Under the pieces are notes generated by a model, which saw only the letters and a program-made list of their open reading frames with translations, was not told the DNA's origin and made no database searches. A stretch of 7,345 nt of DNA from contig JACRCJ010000221.1 of assembly GCA_016219075.1 (NCBI GenBank), positions 1 to 7,345 of the forward strand, in the 5' to 3' direction. The DNA comes from Deltaproteobacteria bacterium. Lineage in GTDB: Bacteria; Desulfobacterota; GWC2-55-46. Position 1 is the first letter of the stretch; each line of letters begins with the position of its first letter. The position numbers and the translations under genes are program-made. Positions 1-5,524 of this stretch are shown in pieces.

Positions 1-1
1 C

Positions 2-1666
2 CTTTTCATATTCTTCCTCTCATTTTGCAAAATCTACGACTACGATGTCTGGTTTCACCTGAAAACAGGCGAGCATATCCTGCGCACATACGGCGTGCCC
101 GCGCGCGATATCTTTTCTCATACCGCGTCCGGACAGCCATGGGTCGCTCAGGAGTGGCTTTTCGGCGTAATTATATACCTGATATACTCGGCTGGCGGCG
201 TAAACGCCCTGACATTTTACAAGGTAGCGCTCGTCCTTTCCGTATGCGCGGTCCTGTACGCGCATATGCTCAAGAGGCATGTAAACATTTATATCGCCGT
301 ACATTCGGTTTTGCTTATCGCGGTCTTCATAAGCTGGAGACTGTTGGAAAGGCCGGAGCTGTTCTGTTTCCTGTTCATATCCATATATGTTTTAACGCTG
401 GAGAGTTTTTCTCTCAAGGAAACAGGCAGGAGGTCTCTGTGGCTGTTGCCAGCGATAATGATCTTCTGGGTCAACATGCAGTATACGGCCTTGCTTGGGC
501 TGGGCATAACCGGAGCTTACATGATCAGCTCTTTCCTTGCCCTTGCCGCCGGGAAGGGCCTCCGCGGACAGAAAGAAAATCTTTCCAATTTCAGTTTTCT
601 GCTCCTGATTACGGTTGCCACTTCACTGGCGATGCTGCTGAACCCGAACACCTATCATTCGTTTACATTCCCCTTAACGGTAATAAACGAAATCAAGCAA
701 TTCGCGATTGACGAGTTCGCACCTCCTGATTGGAACACCCATGCCCTGTTCTTTATCTCTTTTGGGGCCTCGGCGCTCATTATCCTGCTCAATATCAGGA
801 GGGCTTCCCCCGCTCATATCCTTATCTTCCTCGCTTTTTCTTACGCAGCTCTCAAACATAAAAGGAACATTGCGCTCTGGGCTGTCGCCGTGCTCCCTTT
901 TATGGCCGTCTATTTGAATGACCTTAAGAACAGTTTCTCGGATTCTGAAATCGGGAGGGCTGTCAGCGGGTTTTTCAGGGATTCTCTGCTTGTCCCGATG
1001 AGCGCCGCCCTCATACTGATAGTCTCCTATTTTACAGTCGGGGACCTCATGCGTTCCGGATGGTGGGGGGCGGGCATCAGGGATAAATGGCTTCCGGAGA
1101 ACTCCGTCAGGTTTATCAAGGACACGGGCATCAAAGGCAATATGTATAACTCCTATGAGCTGGGAGGCTATCTGATCTGGAGGACTTATCCTGAAAGCAG
1201 GGTTTATGCCGACGGCAGGGCTGAAATTTACAAGGACCTCTTTAAAACGGAGCAGATGCTTAAAAAAAATGGTTTTGATTATGTGCTGGAAAAAAACAGG
1301 GTCGATTTCGCGGTCGTAAGCTATTCTGACTCCAACATAAGATACTTCCTCGACCCTGAGATAGAGGCGCATATGGCGCTGGTCTTCTGGGATGACGTCG
1401 CTATGGTATTTGTAAAGAGGACGCCGGCAAACGCCGGTTTCATTGAAAGGTACGGCTATAATTTCGTAAAACCGGCGGATACCTCATTCAGACATACCGA
1501 TTTCAGCTCAATGGAGCCATTTTTTGCCGAGATTGAAAGGAACATCAGGGAAAACCCGGATGGCTGGAGAAATCATATGCTGTTGGCCAATATGTACGGG
1601 GTCATCGGGGAATATGAAAAAAAAGAGAACGAGAAGCGCATAGCGGTCAGGAACAGCAGGCTATAA
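2..1666 (+). CDS. Polytopic membrane protein with GT-C-like topology and soluble C-terminal tail, 5'-partial
   Basis: The reading frame is open from the left edge, so the true start lies outside; the GTG at 95 is internal because conserved-looking sequence (YDYDVWFHLKTGEHI, visible residues 12-26) precedes it. About 554 residues are visible. Hydrophobic segments alternate with short loops up to about residue 350, including a basic HKRNIALW loop near 286. A soluble region follows with NMYNSYELGGYLIW (380-393) and VYADGRAEIY (401-410), and the last 35 residues resemble a single TPR-like helix pair (ENPDGW...LLANMYGVIGEYEKKE). From memory, the early acidic D-x-D-x-W-H loop, the GQPWVAQEWL stretch and the GGYLIW/DGR region recur in uncharacterised multi-membrane proteins related to GT-C glycosyltransferases. 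Enzyme activity, donor and substrate cannot be told from the sequence. Codons are less G/C-ending than in the ftsE cluster. The gene ends with TAA at 1664-1666. Confidence 0.8.
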   Translation, partial: LFIFFLSFCKIYDYDVWFHLKTGEHILRTYGVPARDIFSHTASGQPWVAQEWLFGVIIYLIYSAGGVNALTFYKVALVLSVCAVLYAHMLKRHVNIYIAVHSVLLIAVFISWRLLERPELFCFLFISIYVLTLESFSLKETGRRSLWLLPAIMIFWVNMQYTALLGLGITGAYMISSFLALAAGKGLRGQKENLSNFSFLLLITVATSLAMLLNPNTYHSFTFPLTVINEIKQFAIDEFAPPDWNTHALFFISFGASALIILLNIRRASPAHILIFLAFSYAALKHKRNIALWAVAVLPFMAVYLNDLKNSFSDSEIGRAVSGFFRDSLLVPMSAALILIVSYFTVGDLMRSGWWGAGIRDKWLPENSVRFIKDTGIKGNMYNSYELGGYLIWRTYPESRVYADGRAEIYKDLFKTEQMLKKNGFDYVLEKNRVDFAVVSYSDSNIRYFLDPEIEAHMALVFWDDVAMVFVKRTPANAGFIERYGYNFVKPADTSFRHTDFSSMEPFFAEIERNIRENPDGWRNHMLLANMYGVIGEYEKKENEKRIAVRNSRL

Positions 1667-1858
1667 GCATTCGAGACAATCATTCGGTTCGGGAGCCTTC
1701 CTGCTTCAAGTGTATCCGTCCGCCCGTTAGCCGTCGCTCCCTTTAAAAGAAGGGTGACAAGGCGCTTTTTTTTGCCGCTTCCGCCACTCTGCGGAGGGCG
1801 GGGGGAAGTTCCCCGGCCTCTCAGGTGGTTTACAAGGGTTTTGCCGTAACAGCTTCTC
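1667..1858. other. Gene-free spacer rich in short inverted repeats
   Basis: No credible gene is seen here. The stretch holds a CATTCG direct repeat (1668-1673 and 1681-1686), a small hairpin CCCTT/AAGGG (1739-1743 with 1750-1754), a T8 run following GGCGC near 1767, and a GC-rich block around 1780-1816 with CCGC/GCGG and GGGG/CCCC pairings. It ends at the strong terminator beginning at 1859. It may be a long 3' untranslated region of the upstream gene, the body of a small RNA, or a decayed palindromic intergenic repeat. No known RNA family was recognised. Confidence 0.4.
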
Positions 1859-1892
1859 AATACCATCCGTCGCGACCGGATGGTATTTTTTT
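1859..1892 (+). terminator. Rho-independent terminator upstream of the Rid-family gene
   Basis: A perfect 11-bp stem, AATACCATCCG (1859-1869) with CGGATGGTATT (1877-1887), encloses a 7-nt loop TCGCGAC and runs into a T tract (T1886-T1892). The opposite strand lacks a T tract after the stem, so it works for + strand transcripts. It lies 192 nt after the upstream stop codon and 115 nt before the Rid-family start, so it separates those two transcription units. Confidence 0.9.
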
Positions 1893-2007
1893 ACTTCCTG
1901 TCGTTTCTTGTTTTTTAAACAGAGATACCGGTAGCAGGCCGCTGAAAAACAGTCTGCCAAGTCCCGCAATTCACTTCAGAATAGACCAAAAGGAGAGTGT
2001 GACAGTC

Positions 2008-2412
2008 ATGCAGAGAAAGAACATTTCCACAGGGTCTCCCTGGGAGCCCGTGATCGGGTACTCAAGGGCCGTAGTCATGGGACCAACCGTATTCGTTTCA
2101 GGCACTACGGCCACAGGCAGGGACGGCCATATCGTCGGACCCGGAGACCCGGCCGCTCAAACGCTTCAGGCGCTCAAGAATATCGAGGCCGCCCTCGCTC
2201 AGGCCGGCGCTTCGCTTAAAGACGTGGTGCGCACCCGCATCTTTGTCACGAATATCGACGACTGGGAGAAGATAGGAAAGGCTCACGGAGAGGTCTTCGG
2301 AGATATCAGGCCGGCCACCTGCATGGTCGAGGTAAGCCGTCTTATCGCCCCGGATATGCTTGTAGAGATAGAGGCGGATGCGGTCATGGCCGCCCTCAGG
2401 TGCGGACCTTGA
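2008..2412 (+). CDS. Rid/YjgF/YER057c/UK114-family protein lacking the RidA arginine
   Basis: This 134-residue protein matches the single-domain length of the family. Rid members form trimers with active-site clefts between subunits; RidA itself hydrolyses reactive enamine/imine intermediates of PLP enzymes. Family hallmarks are GPTVFVSGTTA (25-35), the helix QTLQALKNIEAALAQAGAS, DVVRTRIFVTNIDDW, and the C-terminal RPATCMVEVSRL plus VEIEADAV. By my hand alignment to E. coli RidA (PARSCVEVARL), the catalytic Arg105 is replaced by Thr104, so canonical imine deaminase activity is doubtful and a non-RidA subfamily is likely. The frame is open upstream to 1825 across the terminator, but the ATG at 2008 is preferred: AGGAG lies at 1991-1995 and family similarity starts there. 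A GTG at 1999 sits too close to that ribosome binding site. The gene appears monocistronic, between a terminator and the ftsE promoter. Confidence 0.9.
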   Translation: MQRKNISTGSPWEPVIGYSRAVVMGPTVFVSGTTATGRDGHIVGPGDPAAQTLQALKNIEAALAQAGASLKDVVRTRIFVTNIDDWEKIGKAHGEVFGDIRPATCMVEVSRLIAPDMLVEIEADAVMAALRCGP

Positions 2413-2420
2413 ATTTTTTT
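2398..2420 (+). terminator. Weak terminator-like hairpin at the end of the Rid-family gene
   Basis: AGGT (2398-2401) can pair with ACCT (2406-2409) around a GCGG loop. A T7 run follows at 2414-2420. The stem is only 4 bp and overlaps the last codons, so this is a tentative call. Confidence 0.25.
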
Positions 2421-2439
2421 GATGGCTTTGGCCGGAAAC

Positions 2440-2452
2440 GGACTATTAGTCC
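2440..2452. promoter_or_regulatory. Perfect 13-bp palindrome abutting the ftsE promoter -35 (possible operator)
   Basis: GGACTATTAGTCC is two 6-bp arms (GGACTA/TAGTCC) around one central T, ending at the base before the -35 hexamer. Position and symmetry fit a dimeric regulator site. As RNA it could form only a tiny hairpin, so a DNA-binding role is more likely. The regulator is unknown. Half-sites GACT/AGTC recall IscR type 1 sites, but the spacing is 3 rather than 5. Confidence 0.45.
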
Positions 2453-2481
2453 TTGACATAAAATACCGCAATTGGGATAAT
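2453..2481 (+). promoter_or_regulatory. Sigma-70-type promoter of the ftsE-ftsX-envC-like operon
   Basis: A full-consensus -35 TTGACA (2453-2458) and a five-of-six -10 GATAAT (2476-2481) are separated by the optimal 17 nt. Transcription would start near 2488, giving a 5' leader of about 140 nt before ftsE. This is the strongest promoter visible in the window and lies in a non-coding gap in the right orientation. Confidence 0.8.
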
Positions 2482-2536
2482 GTTTATATTTGTTGCTCGT
2501 GCTAAGTCGTTAGAAATCAAATGTTTTTTAACTCAG

Positions 2537-2575
2537 CGGCACGGCATCGCCCGTTGGTCCGTTTTTTTTTACGGG
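2537..2575 (+). promoter_or_regulatory. Attenuator-like structure in the ftsE leader
   Basis: A stem can form from CGG (2537-2539) with CCG (2559-2561) and ACGG (2541-2544) with CCGT (2551-2554), followed directly by a T9 tract (2562-2570), like an intrinsic terminator. An alternative 5-bp pairing, CCCGT (2550-2554) with ACGGG (2571-2575), would disrupt it. The layout suggests conditional termination, but the stem is short with an internal loop, and no ligand-binding RNA or leader peptide is evident. Confidence 0.3.
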
Positions 2576-2627
2576 TTTAACGCTTTTTCCCGAAACCGGG
2601 GCATAAACTCCATCAGGTCCGGAACCC

Positions 2628-3281
2628 ATGATACAGATGTTTCATGTCTCCAAGAATTACGAGGGCGGAAGTACGGCCCTGACCGATGTGACCCTCAAGA
2701 TAACGAAGGGAGAGTTCCTGTTCATAACCGGCCCAAGCGGCGCGGGAAAATCCACGCTCCTTAAGATCATGTTCGGCTCGGAGCCTCCCACCGAAGGACA
2801 GATAATAATCGACGGGAGGAACTACTTCAAGATCTCAAGCAGTGAGCTCCCGCTCCTTCGGCGCAGGATCGGTTTCGTATTCCAGGACTTCAAGCTCATC
2901 CCCAACAAGACGGTCTTTGAAAATGTCGCGCTGGCCCTGAAGGTGATGGGCACCAGCCCGCGCGAGATAAAAAACAGGGTCTTGAGGATGCTCTCATATG
3001 TAAAGTTGCAGCACAGGGCCAACTTCAAGCCCCTGTGCCTCTCCGGAGGCGAGCAGCAGAGGGTGGCCATCGCAAGGGCCCTTGTAAAAGAACCGGCGAT
3101 AATACTCGCCGACGAGCCCACGGGAAACCTCGACCCGGCGCTTTCGATAGAGACCATAGAGCTTTTCCGGGAGGTCAACAACAGGGGGACTACCGTGGTC
3201 GTGGCGACCCACGACAAGGGCCTCCTGGAGAGGTACGGCAGAAAGACTGTGCATCTTGAGAACGGGAGGGTCACAGGGTGA
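2628..3281 (+). CDS. ftsE: Cell division ATP-binding protein FtsE
   Basis: This is the cytoplasmic ATPase subunit of the FtsEX complex, which at the septum drives conformational control of peptidoglycan hydrolysis rather than transport. At 217 residues it has the usual length. Visible motifs are Walker A GPSGAGKST (35-43), Q-loop VFQD, ABC signature LSGGEQQR (138-145), Walker B ILADEPTGNLD with D162-E163, and switch histidine H195 in ATHDKG. The N-terminus MIQMFHVSKNYEGG aligns with E. coli FtsE MIRFEHVSKAYLGG, which supports ATG 2628 over the in-frame ATG at 2637. No strong ribosome binding site precedes it (only a GGTCCGGA-like stretch), so translation may be modest or depend on leader structure. 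It is the first gene of a unit with ftsX and an envC-like gene and has a near-consensus promoter about 150 nt upstream. Confidence 0.97.
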   Translation: MIQMFHVSKNYEGGSTALTDVTLKITKGEFLFITGPSGAGKSTLLKIMFGSEPPTEGQIIIDGRNYFKISSSELPLLRRRIGFVFQDFKLIPNKTVFENVALALKVMGTSPREIKNRVLRMLSYVKLQHRANFKPLCLSGGEQQRVAIARALVKEPAIILADEPTGNLDPALSIETIELFREVNNRGTTVVVATHDKGLLERYGRKTVHLENGRVTG

Positions 3282-4168
3282 TGGGAGGGTCGTCAAACCT
3301 CCTGTACATCGTTACCGACGCGCTCCGCTCCTTGAGGGAGAACAGCGTCACCACGGCCCTGACGGCCGTCACGCTCGGGGTCTCGCTCTCGATATTCTCG
3401 GTCTTCATCTTCGTCTTCGTCAACCTGAACGCCGCCATAAACAGCTGGGGCGACAGGACGCAGATAGTCGCCTACATAAAAGACGGCTCCGAGGCCCCGG
3501 AAAAGATAAGAGAGGCCGTGCTTTCAATCCCGGGCGTTACTTCCGCCGAGTTCGTCTCGAAGGAGAGGGCGTTAACGGAGCTTAAGAACGAACTTAAGGG
3601 CCACGAAATGGTCCTGGAGGGCGTGGACTCAAACCCGCTCCCCGCGTCGGTTGAGATAAAGGTAGGGGGGCTTTACAAAAACCCTGGCGCGGTCTCCACG
3701 GTAGTTGCAAGGCTCAAGCAGATGGGCTGGGCTGAGGACGTCCAGTTCAACCGTGAATGGATAGAGAAGATCTCCGGGCTCCTGGGTTTCATTGAACTGG
3801 CGGCCGTCTTCATGGGCTTTTTTCTGGCGGCCGCCACCGTCTTCATCATATCCAACACCATAAGGCTCGCGGTGTACGCGAGGAAGGACGAGATAGAGAT
3901 AATGAGGCTTGTGGGGGCCTCCGACAGGTTCATAAAGGTCCCCTTCTTTATAGAAGGCGTGGTGCAGGGTTTTGCGGGAGGGGTGATAGCCCTGTTGATA
4001 ACGGGCGCTGGACGCTACCTGGTGGCGGCGAAGGTCCCGCCGTACTTCAACTTCATCGTCCAGACCCCGTTTCCGGTCCCGGTCATAGCCGTAGCGCTTA
4101 TCGCGGCCGGGGTCCTGATGGGGGTGGCGGGGAGCCTGATATCCATGGCGAGATTTTTAAAGGCATGA
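3278..4168 (+). CDS. ftsX: Cell division protein FtsX (ABC permease-like subunit)
   Basis: FtsX is the inner-membrane partner of FtsE; its periplasmic domain binds EnvC-type activators. The 296-residue product shows the family topology: a cytoplasmic N-terminus, TM1 at about 27-49, a periplasmic domain at about 50-168 (from AINSWGDRTQIVAYIKDG to FNREWIEKI), then three TM segments near 172-195, 225-246 and 268-290. The cytoplasmic loop EIEIMRLVGASDRFIKVPFFIEG is a strong FtsX hallmark. Two adjacent starts are possible: GTG 3278 (4-nt GTGA overlap with ftsE) and ATG 3281 (1-nt overlap). GGAGG at 3265-3269 lies 8 nt from the GTG and 11 nt from the ATG, so I give the GTG, with the choice open. 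Translation is coupled to ftsE. The stop overlaps the next start as ATGA. Confidence 0.96.
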   Translation: MMGGSSNLLYIVTDALRSLRENSVTTALTAVTLGVSLSIFSVFIFVFVNLNAAINSWGDRTQIVAYIKDGSEAPEKIREAVLSIPGVTSAEFVSKERALTELKNELKGHEMVLEGVDSNPLPASVEIKVGGLYKNPGAVSTVVARLKQMGWAEDVQFNREWIEKISGLLGFIELAAVFMGFFLAAATVFIISNTIRLAVYARKDEIEIMRLVGASDRFIKVPFFIEGVVQGFAGGVIALLITGAGRYLVAAKVPPYFNFIVQTPFPVPVIAVALIAAGVLMGVAGSLISMARFLKA

Positions 4169-5364
4169 GGGGCCTCAAGCTCTTTCTGATACTCACGGTA
4201 ACTCTCGGGCTCGCTTTTGCCGCGGCGGCCTCTGATAAAAGGTCCTCGAGGCAGGACTTCATAAGGAAATCGAAGAAGCTTGAGGATGTAAAAAAACAGA
4301 TCAGGGAGGAGCAAAAGTCCGTAAGGACGATCTCCGAAAAAGAGACGGACATACTCGGCGACCTTGAGACGATAAACAAGGACCTCGCAGTCAAAAGAGA
4401 AGAGCTTGACAGGATACAGAGACAGCTGGCCGGGGTCCAGAAGAAGGTCAATGCGGCTAACGCGAACATGGAGAGGCTCGAAAAGGAGAGGGATGTCCTG
4501 GCCGGGAGGCTCAAGTCAAGGCTCAAGGCCATGTACAAGATGCGAAGAGGCGAGTACTTAAGCCTCATATTCTCATCCGAGTCCCCGAGGGACCTCGGGA
4601 GAAGGCACAAGTACCTGACGATAATAATGGACTCGGACTCCAACCTGATATCGGGCTACGAGAAGACCCTTTCAAGCCTTGAGGACGAGAAAAACAGGCT
4701 CACCGCGCTCCACTCGGAGCTGGGCTCGGTAAAAAGGTCGGTCCTCGCGACGAGCAACGAGGCGCTTAAGCTCCAGAGAAGAAAGACCGCTTTTCTCTCC
4801 GGCATAAAAAAGGAGAAGGAGAGGCGCGTAAAGGTGCTCGGCGAGCTTGAGGAGGCGGCGGCGGAGCTCACGGACCTCCTGAACCAGCTGAGGGCCGAGG
4901 AAGAGAAAAAAGAAGAGAAGAAGGGAGAGGCCGGGGAGACCCCGTTTCCCGGCACCGGTTTCGGCTCCATGAAAGGCAAGCTCAGTATGCCGGTCAAAGG
5001 GCCGGTCGTATCGTCTTACGGCAGGGTCAAGCACCCCAGGTTCCAGACCGTCACATTCAATAACGGCATAATGATAGAGGCCCCGGCCGACACCCCGGTA
5101 AAAAGCGTATACGACGGGAAGGTCATCTATGTCGGATGGCTCAAAGGCTACGGCCAGGTGCTCATCATGGACAACGGCGGCGGGTACTACACCCTGTTCG
5201 CGAACCTCTCGAAGGCCCTAAAGGAGAAGGGCGAAACGGCCGAAAAGGGAGCGGACATAGGGCTCGTCGGAGACACCGGGGCCAGCGCCGCCACGGGGCT
5301 TTATTTCGAGATAAGGCAGAAAGGGGTCCCCAGAGACCCCATGGGATGGTTCGCCGGGAGATAG
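4165..5364 (+). CDS. EnvC-like murein hydrolase activator (coiled coil plus degenerate LytM/M23 domain)
   Basis: The 399-residue product starts with a signal peptide (MRGLKLFLILTVTLGLAFAAAA). A long charged coiled coil spans about residues 28-245, an acidic/lysine linker about 240-265, and a LytM-like domain about 272-397. In EnvC the coiled coil binds FtsX and the LytM domain activates amidases. The domain keeps the fold signatures (GIMIEAPADTPV, GYGQVLIMDNG, GLVGDTG, YFEIR) but lost the metal ligands: the HxGxD motif reads NNGIM (N299, M303), the HLS histidine is N347, and the last HxH is G378-L-Y380. The same loss occurs in E. coli EnvC (SLYFEIR), whose ending PWLGR also resembles GWFAGR here. 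I therefore infer a non-catalytic activator. Its ATGA overlap with ftsX supports a coupled FtsEX-activator system. The target amidase is not in the window. Confidence 0.92.
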   Translation: MRGLKLFLILTVTLGLAFAAAASDKRSSRQDFIRKSKKLEDVKKQIREEQKSVRTISEKETDILGDLETINKDLAVKREELDRIQRQLAGVQKKVNAANANMERLEKERDVLAGRLKSRLKAMYKMRRGEYLSLIFSSESPRDLGRRHKYLTIIMDSDSNLISGYEKTLSSLEDEKNRLTALHSELGSVKRSVLATSNEALKLQRRKTAFLSGIKKEKERRVKVLGELEEAAAELTDLLNQLRAEEEKKEEKKGEAGETPFPGTGFGSMKGKLSMPVKGPVVSSYGRVKHPRFQTVTFNNGIMIEAPADTPVKSVYDGKVIYVGWLKGYGQVLIMDNGGGYYTLFANLSKALKEKGETAEKGADIGLVGDTGASAATGLYFEIRQKGVPRDPMGWFAGR

Positions 5365-5390
5365 GCGTTAAAAGAAGACTGCCCGTCCTT

Positions 5391-5472
5391 AAAACCCAGT
5401 GGTTTTCAGAACGCTAAAAAATGAACCCTCCCTGGGTTTAAAAACCACAGGGTTTTCAGAACGTTAAAAATA
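5391..5472 (+). repeat. Two-copy hairpin-plus-tail repeat with an exact 50-nt period
   Basis: Copy 1 (5391-5422) and copy 2 (5441-5472) each comprise a 6-bp hairpin AAAACC-loop-GGTTTT, then CAGAACG, C or T, and TAAAAA. Stems are identical while the 4-nt loops differ (CAGT against ACAG). A further hairpin, CCCTG/CAGGG with inner GGTT/AACC (5430-5452), bridges the spacer and is mutually exclusive with the copy-2 hairpin. Neither copy is followed by a T tract, so these are not ordinary terminators. They fill the gap between the EnvC-like and protease genes. The role is unknown: RNA processing or stability, protein binding, or remains of a dispersed intergenic repeat. Confidence 0.65.
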
Positions 5473-5524
5473 AAAAATAGCCCGCGAGGGCTTCAAGAGG
5501 CTGTAAATAACAGGAGGACGATAG

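Noticed and set aside
1573..1969. Two overlapping - strand open frames in and around the 1667-2007 gap
   Set aside because: Their translations are low-complexity (Gly, Arg, Pro, Lys) and span the terminator. One also runs antisense into the end of the membrane protein gene, and neither shows a domain.
1825..2007. An N-terminal extension of the Rid-family protein
   Set aside because: The frame is open, but it would cross the terminator at 1859-1892, adds sequence unlike the family, and ignores the ribosome binding site before ATG 2008.
2440..2452. An IscR type 1 binding site
   Set aside because: The GACT and AGTC half-sites are spaced by 3 nt, whereas the known type 1 motif has 5 nt between them, so the regulator is left unassigned.
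2480..2764. A 94-codon + strand open frame starting within the -10 element
   Set aside because: It starts upstream of the expected transcription start and runs into ftsE in another frame. The product has no recognisable features.
4098..4643. A 181-codon Ser/Leu-rich open frame on the - strand opposite the EnvC-like gene
   Set aside because: It mirrors the Lys/Glu-rich coiled-coil codons of the real gene and has no domain or plausible ribosome binding site context.
5391..5472. A CRISPR array
   Set aside because: There are only two copies, the conserved part is low-complexity and A/T-rich, the intervening sequence is too short for a typical spacer, and no cas gene is nearby.
5479..5492. A terminator formed by AGCCC-GCGA-GGGCT before the protease gene
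   Set aside because: The 5-bp stem is followed by TCAAGAGG, with no T tract.
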